This document shows, piece after piece, positions 1 to 6,368 of a stretch of DNA of 9,877 nt; within the stretch, counting starts at the first letter, position 1; each line of letters starts with the position of its first letter. Source of the stretch: Aquabacterium sp. (GTDB lineage Bacteria > Pseudomonadota > Gammaproteobacteria > Burkholderiales > Burkholderiaceae_C). The notes beneath the pieces were generated by a model that saw nothing but the letters and a program-made list of their open reading frames with translations, was not told the DNA's origin and searched no databases. Location: the NCBI GenBank assembly GCA_030654555.1, contig JAURXG010000033.1, forward strand, positions 1 through 9,877, read 5' to 3'. The translations under genes and the position numbers were made by a program.

Positions 1-1
1 C

Positions 2-148
2 GATTGGTATCGCGACGCCGACCTGCTGGCCCGTGCCGTGGATGTTGCCTGCCGCTGCGGTGCCCACGCCGTCACTCGCCCGGGCGCCTACGCCGCCCTG
101 CCTACCCGCGAGGACCTGGCGCAGCTGGGCGGATCGCGCGCCCCCTGA
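2..148 (+). CDS. PfkB-family carbohydrate kinase (fructokinase-like), C-terminal end only
   Basis: Only the last 48 codons and a TGA stop are in the window; the reading frame is open from base 2 to the left edge. The visible tail contains RPGAYAALPTREDL (about residues 29-42 of the fragment). This resembles the C-terminal signature of PfkB/ribokinase-family sugar kinases, where a Gly-Ala pair and an A-L-P-T segment follow the last helix, as in bacterial fructokinases. These enzymes transfer the ATP gamma-phosphate to a sugar hydroxyl in the cytoplasm. The catalytic DTxGAGD motif would lie further upstream and cannot be seen, so the substrate is not established. A strong hairpin begins 8 bases after the stop, so this is probably the last gene of its transcript. 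The next gene is convergent. Confidence 0.65.
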   Translation, partial: DWYRDADLLARAVDVACRCGAHAVTRPGAYAALPTREDLAQLGGSRAP

Positions 149-156
149 CGCGAAGA

Positions 157-182
157 CGCCGGGACGACAAAGCGTCCCGGCG
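157..182. terminator. Bidirectional hairpin terminator between convergent genes
   Basis: A perfect 10-bp inverted repeat, CGCCGGGACG (157-166) and CGTCCCGGCG (173-182), encloses the 6-base loop ACAAAG. It lies 8 bases past the kinase stop and 53 bases past the stop of the convergent chemoreceptor gene. Downstream on the plus strand comes CCACATTT, and on the minus strand TCTTCG. The T tracts are therefore poor, as is common in GC-rich bacteria. Position and stem strength suggest it terminates both genes; this has not been measured. Confidence 0.7.
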
Positions 183-235
183 CCACATTTCGGTCACCGA
201 CTGGCGACCTGCCCTGCCCTCGCCGCTCAGGCCGC

Positions 236-1804
236 TCAGGCCGCCTGCAGCCTGAACGCGCCCACCGCGTTGGCCAGGCGCGCAGCCTGGTCCTTGAGCA
301 TGCCGGCGGCCGCGGCGCTCTGCTCGACCAGGGCCGAGTTCTGCTGCGTGCTCTGGTCGAGCGAGGCCACCGACCGGCTGACCTGGCCGATGCCTTCGGT
401 CTGCTCGTCGGCCGCCACGCTGATGCCGGCGATCAGCTCGTTCACCCGTTTGACCTGCACCACGATCTCGCCCATCGTGGCGCCGGCGTCGGCCGCCAGG
501 CGGCCACCGGCATTCACCTTCTCCACGCTGCTGGCGATCAGGTCCTTGATTTCGCGCGCGGCCGTGGCGCTGCGCTGGGCCAGGCTGCGCACCTCGCTGG
601 CCACCACGGCAAAGCCACGGCCCTGCTCGCCGGCGCGGGCCGCCTCCACCGCGGCGTTCAGCGCCAGGATGTTGGTCTGGAAGGCGATGCCATCGATGAC
701 GTTGGTGATGTCGGCGATGCGGCGGCTCGATGCCTGGATGTCGCCCATCGTCAGCACCACCCGCTGCACGGCCTCGCCGCCATGCTCGGCCACGCTGCTC
801 GCCGCGGCCGCCAGGTCGCTGGCCGCGCGGGCGTGCTCGGCGGTCTGGTGCACGATGCCGGTCATCTGCACCATGCCCGCGGCGGTCTGCTGCAGGTTGC
901 CGGCCTGCCGTTCGGTGCGCGCGGCCAGGTCCTCGTTGCCCGAGGCGATCTGCGCGCTGCCGGTGGCCACGCTGTCGGCGCCTTCGCGGATCGAGGCCAC
1001 CGCCTCGCGCAGGTGGTCACGCATGGTGATCATCGCGGCCGCCACGCTGCCGTCGGCCGGCCGCGCGCCGTCGAACTCGGTGTAGAGCGCGCCGCCGGCG
1101 ATGCCCTGCGCAAACTGCCGCAGCCGGGCGGGCTCGGCACCCAGGCGCCGGATCAATTGCGCCGCAAAGCGCAAGCCCACCAGCAGCAGCGTGCAGACCG
1201 TGGCCAGCAGCAGCACGGCCACCACCATGCGCTGCCGCGCAAACTGCGCATCGCGCTGCGCGACATGGTGCTCGGCCTGCGATTCGATCAGATGGCTGAG
1301 TTTGCCGAGGCTGAGTTCGAGTTGCTTGAACTCCGCTTCGAATGCCGCGCGCCGATCCCGGGCGCCCTGGGCATCGGACAGGGCTGCGTCCACCTGCGCC
1401 TGCGCCGACTGCGCGTAGTGCTCCAGCGCCGGCCGCACCTCGGCCACCGCGGCGCGCACCTGCGCATCGGTGGCGCTGGCCGTGACCAACACCGTCGCGT
1501 CGGCCAGGGTCTTGCGCATGTCGGCCAGTTCGGCGCGCACCGCGGCTTGCTCGTCGGCTGGCGCACCGGGCCCGGCCAGCATCGCGGCACGGGTGGTGGC
1601 CAGCAGGCCATCGTGGATCATGTCCAGCGTGCCGGTGGCACGCACCAGTTGCACATCAGCCAGCAGGCGATCGGTCAGCGCCTCGTTGTCGCGGGCCTGC
1701 AGCAAGGCCACTGCGCCCAGCACGCCCGCGCCGAATGCCGCCAATGCCGCAAACCAGACCATGCTGGCGCGGATCGTGAGAGTCTTGAAAACGTTCAACT
1801 GCAC
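236..1804 (-). CDS. Methyl-accepting chemotaxis protein (Tsr-like, 4-helix-bundle sensor)
   Basis: This inner-membrane chemoreceptor of 522 residues would signal through CheW/CheA to the flagellar motor. A first membrane helix lies at about residues 15-36, then an alpha-helical periplasmic sensor at about 38-190 (4HB_MCP-like), a second membrane helix at about 193-215, and a HAMP domain at about 218-270 opening with LGAEP. The methylation helices follow, and the invariant CheA/CheW-binding hairpin tip is at about 370-410 (DGIAFQTNILALNAAVEAAR, then GEQGRGFAVVASEVRSLA). Length and tip spacing match the Tsr/Tar (36-heptad) class. There is no NWETF-type CheR-tethering pentapeptide; the end is AFRLQAA. 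The GTG at 1804 is chosen because the N terminus FKTLTIRAS is typical of the family. GGAG (1807-1810) is only 2 nt from that GTG but 8 nt from an in-frame TTG two codons later, so initiation at TTG (1798) is possible. The ligand is unknown. A sigma-28 promoter upstream supports flagellar-regulon control. Confidence 0.96.
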   Translation of the reverse strand: MQLNVFKTLTIRASMVWFAALAAFGAGVLGAVALLQARDNEALTDRLLADVQLVRATGTLDMIHDGLLATTRAAMLAGPGAPADEQAAVRAELADMRKTLADATVLVTASATDAQVRAAVAEVRPALEHYAQSAQAQVDAALSDAQGARDRRAAFEAEFKQLELSLGKLSHLIESQAEHHVAQRDAQFARQRMVVAVLLLATVCTLLLVGLRFAAQLIRRLGAEPARLRQFAQGIAGGALYTEFDGARPADGSVAAAMITMRDHLREAVASIREGADSVATGSAQIASGNEDLAARTERQAGNLQQTAAGMVQMTGIVHQTAEHARAASDLAAAASSVAEHGGEAVQRVVLTMGDIQASSRRIADITNVIDGIAFQTNILALNAAVEAARAGEQGRGFAVVASEVRSLAQRSATAAREIKDLIASSVEKVNAGGRLAADAGATMGEIVVQVKRVNELIAGISVAADEQTEGIGQVSRSVASLDQSTQQNSALVEQSAAAAGMLKDQAARLANAVGAFRLQAA

Positions 1805-1806
1805 TG

Positions 1807-1810
1807 CTCC
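1807..1810 (-). promoter_or_regulatory. Shine-Dalgarno GGAG of the chemoreceptor gene
   Basis: The minus strand reads ACGGAGCAGTGCAGTTG. The GGAG core is 2 nt from the GTG and 8 nt from the TTG at codon 3. By spacing the TTG is better placed, although either start gives essentially the same protein. Confidence 0.5.
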
Positions 1811-1824
1811 GTCGAATGATGAAA

Positions 1825-1852
1825 GCGGCTTCAGGACTCACCCTGAAGCCGC
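1825..1852 (-). other. Perfect 11-bp hairpin in the chemoreceptor 5' leader
   Basis: On the minus strand GCGGCTTCAGG, a 6-base loop GTGAGT and CCTGAAGCCGC form a perfect 11-bp stem, followed directly by TTTC. The 3' foot is 20 nt before the GTG start and 14 nt before the GGAG ribosome-binding core. If transcription starts just past the sigma-28 -10 box, the hairpin is inside the leader RNA. Possible roles are an attenuator-like terminator, an mRNA-stabilising or translation-controlling stem, or a DNA operator. The sequence does not decide between them. Confidence 0.7.
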
Positions 1853-1895
1853 CCAACAACAGCCCTGAGGTGGCGTGTTTCCGCCATTGCCAGGA

Positions 1896-1922
1896 ATTTC
1901 GGCAAAAGTGAAATCGACTTGA
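1896..1922 (-). promoter_or_regulatory. Sigma-28 (FliA) promoter of the chemoreceptor gene
   Basis: Read on the minus strand, TCAAGTCG (1922-1915) and GCCGAAAT (1903-1896) are separated by exactly 11 bases (1914-1904). The E. coli FliA consensus is TAAAGTTT-N11-GCCGATAA. The GCCG core of the -10 box, the AAG of the -35 box and the spacing all match. It faces the chemoreceptor gene, with an expected start around 1885-1890 and a leader of about 80-85 nt. A motility gene under the flagellar sigma factor is what would be expected of the family. Confidence 0.8.
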
Positions 1923-1936
1923 CCCCACTCAAGTCG
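1915..1936. promoter_or_regulatory. Inverted repeat covering the sigma-28 -35 box (possible operator)
   Basis: CGACTTGA (1915-1922) and TCAAGTCG (1929-1936) are perfect 8-bp arms around a 6-base spacer, CCCCAC. One arm is the -35 element of the sigma-28 promoter; the other lies just upstream of it. The 14-bp centre-to-centre spacing could suit a dimeric DNA-binding protein, and such a protein would compete with RNA polymerase. It also lies in the divergent control region of the acetyltransferase gene. No regulator is identified. Confidence 0.5.
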
Positions 1937-2016
1937 TCGAGAACACCCTACATGCGTTCTTCTCGCCACAGCGTGCATTGGTTGACGCTGCCGGCCTGCC
2001 CGGCACACCATGGCCG

Positions 2017-2592
2017 ATGAGCAGCATCGACCTGAAGACCGCGCCCGAGCGCCTGCACACCCCGCGCCTGCGGCTGGAGGCGGCTTGTGCCGCCCACGCG
2101 CAGCCGTTTGCCGACGGCCTGGCCGCCTCGATGGGCAGCCTGGGCTACGTGGCCTGGGGCCTGCGCCCACGCGACGTGGAATGGGCCCGTCGCTTCTGCG
2201 AAGACGATGCCCGCAGCCGCGCCGAAGGCCTGGACCTGGCCTTCCACGTCTTTGCCCTCGCCGATGGCGGCTGGGTCGGCCGCATCGACGTGCACACCAT
2301 CGACTTCAAGGCCGCGCGCGGCGAGATCGGCTACGTGGGCCACCAGCAACGCAGCGGCCAGGGGCTGATGCGCGAGGCCACGCGGGCGGTGATCGACCTG
2401 TGCTTCGCGCTGGGCTTCGAACGCATCGAGGCCATGAGCGACGCCCGCAACCTGCGCGCGCTGCACTTCGCCGAGGCCCTGGGCCTGCAGCGCGAAGGCG
2501 TGATGCGCCGGCACGAACGCGACGTGCAGGGGCAGTTCTGCGACATGGTGCTGTACGCCCGGCTCAACCCGCACGAGGCACCGGCGGCCTGA
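2017..2592 (+). CDS. GNAT-family N-acetyltransferase, RimJ/RimL type
   Basis: This 191-residue protein has the layout of RimJ/RimL-like acetyltransferases, which move an acetyl group from acetyl-CoA to an amine, often a protein N terminus, antibiotic or polyamine. The opening TPRLRLEA (residues 15-22) is the usual first strand. Strand beta-4 and motif A are at about 103-123, with the acetyl-CoA pyrophosphate-binding loop QRSGQG at 111-116. The NLRAL segment (145-149) and the following GLQREGVMRR (156-165) match the motif B region. The ATG at 2017 gives the usual N terminus. No Shine-Dalgarno is visible before it, and an in-frame TTG at 1978 also lacks one, so the start is somewhat uncertain. 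It stands alone, divergent from the chemoreceptor gene and convergent with the CoA-transferase operon. The acceptor substrate cannot be told from the sequence. Confidence 0.93.
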   Translation: MSSIDLKTAPERLHTPRLRLEAACAAHAQPFADGLAASMGSLGYVAWGLRPRDVEWARRFCEDDARSRAEGLDLAFHVFALADGGWVGRIDVHTIDFKAARGEIGYVGHQQRSGQGLMREATRAVIDLCFALGFERIEAMSDARNLRALHFAEALGLQREGVMRRHERDVQGQFCDMVLYARLNPHEAPAA

Positions 2593-2643
2593 GCCTGGCA
2601 GCGCGTGCCCCGGGCGACGTCGCGGGCCGGCCGGCGCCAGCCC

Positions 2644-3303
2644 TCAGTGCGCCTCGACCAGCGGGATCGCCGTGCGCGCCTGCAGCGCGGCGAAGTCCAG
2701 CCCCGGGCAGCGGTCGATCACCACCGCGCCCTGCGGCCCCAGCTCGATCACCGCCAGGTCGGTGTAGACCCGGCTGACGCAGCGCCGCGCGGTCAGCGGG
2801 TAGCTGCATTCGGGCACCAGCTTGCTCTGACCGTCCTTGGTCTGGTGCTCCATCATCACGAAGGTGCGCTTGGCGCCGATGGCCAGGTCCATCGCACCGC
2901 CCACCGCGGGAATGGCGCCGGGCGCGCCGGTGTGCCAGTTGGCAAGGTCGCCCGCGGCCGACACCTGGAAGGCGCCGAGCACGCAGACGTCGAGGTGGCC
3001 GCCGCGCATCATGGCGAAGCTGTCGGCATGGTGGAAGAAGCAGCCGCCGGGAAGCAGCGTGACCGGCTGCTTGCCGGCGTTGATCAGGTCGTAGTCCTCG
3101 TCGCCGGCGGCCGGCGCCGGGCCCATGCCCAGGATGCCGTTCTCGCTCTGCAGGATGACCTCGCGGAAGTCGGGCGCGCCCGGCTTGGGCAGGTGGTTGG
3201 CCACCATCGTGGGCAGGCCGATGCCGAGGTTGACGACCATGCCCTCCTCGATGTCGCGCGCCACGCGGGCGGCCATCTGGTCACGCGTCCAGGGTTTGAT
3301 CAC
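2644..3303 (-). CDS. pcaJ: 3-oxoadipate (3-oxoacid) CoA-transferase subunit B
   Basis: This is the beta subunit (219 residues) of a class I CoA transferase, which with the A subunit would move CoA from succinyl-CoA to a 3-oxoacid. The catalytic-glutamate motif SENGILGMGP is at about 53-62 (Glu54), preceded by the NLGIGLPT loop (25-32). INAGKQPVTLLPGG (74-87) and LGAFQVSAAGDLANWHTGA (109-127) closely resemble PcaJ proteins as I remember them, which favours 3-oxoadipate. Acetoacetate transferases (ScoB/AtoA) are similar, so the substrate is an inference. The GTG start at 3303 has an excellent AAGGAGG 4 nt upstream and overlaps the A-subunit stop as GTGA, indicating translational coupling. This is the last gene of the minus-strand operon. 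No clear terminator is seen in the 51 bases before the convergent acetyltransferase gene. Confidence 0.93.
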   Translation of the reverse strand: MIKPWTRDQMAARVARDIEEGMVVNLGIGLPTMVANHLPKPGAPDFREVILQSENGILGMGPAPAAGDEDYDLINAGKQPVTLLPGGCFFHHADSFAMMRGGHLDVCVLGAFQVSAAGDLANWHTGAPGAIPAVGGAMDLAIGAKRTFVMMEHQTKDGQSKLVPECSYPLTARRCVSRVYTDLAVIELGPQGAVVIDRCPGLDFAALQARTAIPLVEAH

Positions 3304-4019
3304 GCGGCCTCCTTCGGCGCAGCAGCGCTGCGAAAGCCACCCGGCCGGGTGGCCCCGCGGTCCACCTGCACCACCCGGTGCACGAAGATGCCGGGCGTGA
3401 CCACCGCCTCGGGGTCGAGGCTGCCGAGCTCGACGATCTGCGCCACCTCCACCACCGTGCAGCGCGCCGCGGTGGCCATCACAGGGCCGAAGTTGCGCGC
3501 CGCCTTGCGGTAGACCAGGTTGCCCCAGCGGTCGGCACGCTCGGCCTGGATCAGCGCCAGGTCGGCGTGGATCGGGTGCTCCAGCACGTGCCAACGTCCG
3601 TTGATCTCACGCGTCTCCTTGCCCTCGGCCAGCGCGGTGCCGTGGCCGGTGGGCGTGAAGAAGGCGCCGATGCCGGCCCCGGCGGCACGGATGCGCTCGG
3701 CCAGGTTGCCCTGCGGCACCAGCTCCAGCTCGATCTGGCCGGCGCGGTACAGCGCGTCGAAGTGGTGCGAATCGGCCTGCCGCGGGAACGAACAGATGAT
3801 CTTGCGCACGCAGCCGGCCTTCAGCAGCGCGGCCAGGCCGAACTCGCCCGAGCCGGCGTTGTTGCACACCAGCGTCAGCTCGCGCGGGGCACGGGTCACC
3901 AGCGCGGTTATCAGGTGCTCGGGGATGCCGGCGGTGCCGAAGCCGCTGACCAGCACCGTGGCGCCGTCGGCCACGTCGGCCAGCGCGGCATCGGCACTGG
4001 GAAATCGTTTGTCGATCAT
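3300..4019 (-). CDS. pcaI: 3-oxoadipate (3-oxoacid) CoA-transferase subunit A
   Basis: This 239-residue alpha subunit has the class I CoA-transferase motifs. SGFGTAGIPEHL (25-36) is the CoA-binding glycine loop, NNAGSGEFGLAALL (53-66) follows, then SFPRQAD (77-83) and VPQGNLAERIRAAGAGIGAF (101-120). HADLALIQAERADRWGNLVY is at 151-170 and RKAARNFGPVM at 171-181. The run of matches is closer to PcaI as I recall it than to acetoacetate-specific homologues, so the beta-ketoadipate route (3-oxoadipate plus succinyl-CoA) is the first guess. The ATG at 4019 is chosen because MIDKRFPSADAAL is the normal family N terminus. It lies 19 nt after the sulfatase stop. Unusually, no Shine-Dalgarno precedes it; the leader instead holds CCTCCTT. 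Translation may depend on coupling to the sulfatase. It overlaps subunit B by 4 bases. Confidence 0.93.
   Translation of the reverse strand: MIDKRFPSADAALADVADGATVLVSGFGTAGIPEHLITALVTRAPRELTLVCNNAGSGEFGLAALLKAGCVRKIICSFPRQADSHHFDALYRAGQIELELVPQGNLAERIRAAGAGIGAFFTPTGHGTALAEGKETREINGRWHVLEHPIHADLALIQAERADRWGNLVYRKAARNFGPVMATAARCTVVEVAQIVELGSLDPEAVVTPGIFVHRVVQVDRGATRPGGFRSAAAPKEAA
3308..3314 (-). promoter_or_regulatory. Strong Shine-Dalgarno AAGGAGG that fixes the subunit B GTG start
   Basis: A full 7-base complement to the 16S rRNA 3' end lies 4 nt before the GTG at 3303, inside the last codons of subunit A. It supports the GTG start rather than the ATG at codon 10 of the same frame. Confidence 0.85.
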
Positions 4020-4038
4020 GAAGGAGGGTCGCGCTGGT

Positions 4039-5355
4039 TCAGGACAGGTGGGCCCCGGGCATGTCGCGCTCGGAGATGCGAAGGTCGTAGTCTGCATCGG
4101 CCGGGATGGGCGGCAGCGTGGCGGCCCATTCGGCATAGGCCTGGCGCATCGCGGCCAGGCGCTGCGGCTCGTGGACCGCGCGGTTGGCGCGCTCGCGTTC
4201 GTCGTGGGCCAGGTCGAACAGGTACTCGAACGCGCCGATGCGCAGGTACTTCCAGCGGCCGGCGCGCACCGCCTGCTGGTCGCGGTACTTCATGCGCCAG
4301 AACAGCGGGCGCACCGGGCGCGGCGCGTCGGGACGGGCCATCAGGTCCAGCAGCGACAGGCCGTCGAGCGGGTAGTCGGGGTGGGCGGCCACGCCGGCGG
4401 CGGCCAGCAGGGTGGCGGTCCAGTCCATCGTGATCACCGGCTCGTGGCACAGCGTGCCGGCCGGGATGCGGCCGGGCCAGCGCGCGAGCGTCGGCACGCG
4501 GATGCCACCTTCGGTCAGGTCCATCTTGCCGCCGATCAGCGGCCAGTTGTCGCTGAAGCGCTCGCCGCCGTTGTCGCTGGTGAAGACCACCAGCGTGTTC
4601 TCGGCCAGGCCCAGCCGGTCCAGCTCGTCGAGCAGGCGGCCGATGCCCTCGTCCATGTGGTGGATCATGCGCTGGTAGGTGTGGATCGAGCCGCCATCGG
4701 CATGGTCGATGGCGCCGTTCAGCCCGGCCGCCACCGCCGCGTCGCCGCGGTCTTCCCAGGGCCAGTGCGGGGCGGTGTAGTGCAGGCTCAGCAGGAAGGG
4801 CCGCGACGCCGCGGCGCTGCGGCGCACCACCTCGATCGCGCGGTCGCTGAGCAGGTCGGTCAGGTAACCCTCGCGGTGCGCGGGCTCGCCGTTGTCCCAC
4901 AGGTCGTGGCGGCCCTTCATCGTCTGGTGGTTGAAGTAGTCCACGCCGCCGGAGTAGGGCCCGAAGTGCTCCAGGTAGCCGCTCTTGAGCGGGCCGTAAT
5001 GCGGCGGAAAACCCAGGTGCCACTTGCCGATCAGCGCGGTGTGCCAACCGGCATCACGCAGCAGCGAGGGCAGGGTGGGGTGCTCGGGCGGCATGCCCAG
5101 CCCCGGCACCTTCAGCGCCTTGGCGCCCAGCAGCGGCTCCTCGGCGGCGCCGCGCAGGCGGTACTGCCAGCGGCCGCTGATCAGCGCGAACCGCGTCGGC
5201 GAGCAGACCGGCGAGTTGGCATAGGCCTGGGTGAAGCGCTGGCCCTGCTGCGCCAGCGCGTCCAGCCGGGGCGACACCGGCGCGCGGCCGCCGTAGCAGC
5301 CCAGGTCGGCATGGCCCAGGTCGTCGGCCAGGATGAAGATCAGGTTGGGGCGCAT
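4039..5355 (-). CDS. Cys-type (formylglycine) sulfatase, cytosolic
   Basis: This 438-residue type I sulfatase would hydrolyse a sulfate ester. The metal-binding start NLIFILADDLGHADLGCYGG (residues 4-23) supplies Asp11/Asp12. The signature CSPTR is at 51-55, followed by SGRWQYR (60-66); Cys51 would be oxidised to formylglycine by a maturation enzyme not present here. GKWHLG (110-115), APHWPW (195-200), SDNGG (260-264) and Lys277 complete the expected active-site set. The metal-binding strand begins at residue 4, so there is no room for a signal peptide, and the enzyme should act in the cytoplasm on an imported substrate. AGGA lies 9 nt before the ATG. It sits 21 nt after the binding-protein gene and just before pcaIJ. 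Choline sulfatase is unlikely because the usual context is absent; aryl or alkyl sulfate, or a phosphonate monoester, remain possible. Specificity is inferred from neighbours only. Confidence 0.94.
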   Translation of the reverse strand: MRPNLIFILADDLGHADLGCYGGRAPVSPRLDALAQQGQRFTQAYANSPVCSPTRFALISGRWQYRLRGAAEEPLLGAKALKVPGLGMPPEHPTLPSLLRDAGWHTALIGKWHLGFPPHYGPLKSGYLEHFGPYSGGVDYFNHQTMKGRHDLWDNGEPAHREGYLTDLLSDRAIEVVRRSAAASRPFLLSLHYTAPHWPWEDRGDAAVAAGLNGAIDHADGGSIHTYQRMIHHMDEGIGRLLDELDRLGLAENTLVVFTSDNGGERFSDNWPLIGGKMDLTEGGIRVPTLARWPGRIPAGTLCHEPVITMDWTATLLAAAGVAAHPDYPLDGLSLLDLMARPDAPRPVRPLFWRMKYRDQQAVRAGRWKYLRIGAFEYLFDLAHDERERANRAVHEPQRLAAMRQAYAEWAATLPPIPADADYDLRISERDMPGAHLS

Positions 5356-5376
5356 GGCGGGCGGTCCTGGCAGGCT

Positions 5377-6345
5377 TCAGCCGTCGATCTGGATGCCGGC
5401 GCTGCGGATCACCTCGCCCCACTTCTGCGTCTCGCTGCGCATCAGCGTGGCCAGGCCCTCGCGGTGGCCGCCCTGCAGGAACACGCCCATCTGCCGGAAG
5501 CGCTCGACCACCGCGGGCTCGGCCAGCACCTTGCCGATCTCGTCGCCCAGCCGGGCGATCACCTCGCCCGGCACCGACGGCGAGGCCACGATGCCGGCCC
5601 AGTCGCGCACGTCGAAGCGCGGCTGGCCGGCCTCGGCAAAGGTGGGCACCTCGGGCAGCGCGGCCAGCCGCTGCGGCGCGCTGACGGCGATGGCGCGCAA
5701 TCGCCCCGACCGGATGTGCGGCACCGCCGCCGTGGTGTTGGCGAACATCAGGTCGGCCTGGCCGCCGATCAGGTCCTGCAGCGCCGCGACCGGCCCGCGG
5801 TAGGGCACGTGCACGATGTAGGTCTTGGTCAGTTGCTTGAAGTACTCGCCCATCACATGCGCCGGCGAGCCGTTGCCACCCGACACCAGCGTCAGCTTGC
5901 CCGGGCGTTGGCGCGCGTAGGCCTGCAGCTCGGCCAGGCTCTGCACCGGCAGCGCCGGGTTGACCACCAGCACGTTGTAGGACCACTGCGTCTGCGTCAC
6001 CGGCACCACGTCGCGCTGGATGTCGTAGGGCAGCTTCTTGAACAGCGCCGGCGTCAGCACATGCGGCATGAAGATGACGCCCAGTGTGTGGCCGTCGGTG
6101 GCCTTGGCCACCAGGTCCATGCCCAGCGTGCCGGTGGCGCCCGACCGGTTGTCGACGATGAAGGCCTGGCCGAACACCGGCGCCAGCCGCTCGGCCAGCA
6201 AGCGGGTCAGCGGGTCCCAGGGGCTGCCCGGCGCCGACGGCACGATGATTCGAACCGGCCGCGTCGGCCAGGCCGGGGCCTGGGCCCGGCCGGCCAGCGG
6301 CGCCAGCGTCAGGGCCCCGAGGGCAGTGAGGAAACGTCGGCGCAT
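5377..6345 (-). CDS. Bug/TctC-family periplasmic solute-binding protein (tripartite tricarboxylate transporter type)
   Basis: This 322-residue extracytoplasmic receptor of the Bug family normally delivers carboxylates or small aromatics to TctAB-type permeases. The N terminus MRRRFLTALGALTLAPLAG ends in AQA at 21-23 and is a signal peptide; RRRFL also resembles a Tat motif. Family landmarks are WPTRPVRIIVP (26-36), VDNRSGATGTLG (64-75), PYDIQRDVVPV around 106-116, VPYRGPVAALQDLIGGQADL in the middle, and a lobe with GIVASPSVPGEVIARL. Length is normal for the family. GGAG lies 7 nt before the ATG. It starts 23 nt after the SnoaL-like gene. No TctA or TctB membrane genes are in the window, so it is an orphan receptor here, as is common in Burkholderiales. 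It could serve a distant TctAB pair or act in sensing. Confidence 0.95.
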   Translation of the reverse strand: MRRRFLTALGALTLAPLAGRAQAPAWPTRPVRIIVPSAPGSPWDPLTRLLAERLAPVFGQAFIVDNRSGATGTLGMDLVAKATDGHTLGVIFMPHVLTPALFKKLPYDIQRDVVPVTQTQWSYNVLVVNPALPVQSLAELQAYARQRPGKLTLVSGGNGSPAHVMGEYFKQLTKTYIVHVPYRGPVAALQDLIGGQADLMFANTTAAVPHIRSGRLRAIAVSAPQRLAALPEVPTFAEAGQPRFDVRDWAGIVASPSVPGEVIARLGDEIGKVLAEPAVVERFRQMGVFLQGGHREGLATLMRSETQKWGEVIRSAGIQIDG

Positions 6346-6368
6346 GGGTGGTCTCCGGTGGAAGGGGG

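Noticed and set aside
222..250. Direct repeat GCCGCTCAG twice in tandem at the chemoreceptor stop codon
   Set aside because: Two 9-bp copies in GC-rich sequence with no further structure. It is probably chance or minor slippage.
782..1819. A 345-codon plus-strand frame and other plus frames opposite the chemoreceptor
   Set aside because: These are shadows of the chemoreceptor, whose signalling hairpin and membrane helices are unmistakable on the minus strand.
1919..1947. A possible sigma-70 promoter on the plus strand for the acetyltransferase (TTGACC at 1919-1924)
   Set aside because: No acceptable -10 box is found at 16-18 bases; the hexamers there (for example AACACC) match poorly. The TTGACC is part of the inverted repeat.
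1948..2574. A 208-codon minus-strand frame opposite the acetyltransferase
   Set aside because: The plus strand has the acetyl-CoA binding loop and full GNAT order; the minus-strand translation has no motifs.
2593..2643. A terminator between the convergent acetyltransferase and CoA-transferase genes; palindrome GCGACGTCGC at 2614-2623
   Set aside because: The palindrome has no loop and no T tract follows. In such GC-rich sequence short palindromes are expected by chance.
4021..4028. A strong AAGGAGGG on the plus strand, suggesting a small plus-strand gene
   Set aside because: No start codon with a plausible short protein follows at proper spacing, and the area is the start and leader of the minus-strand CoA-transferase gene.
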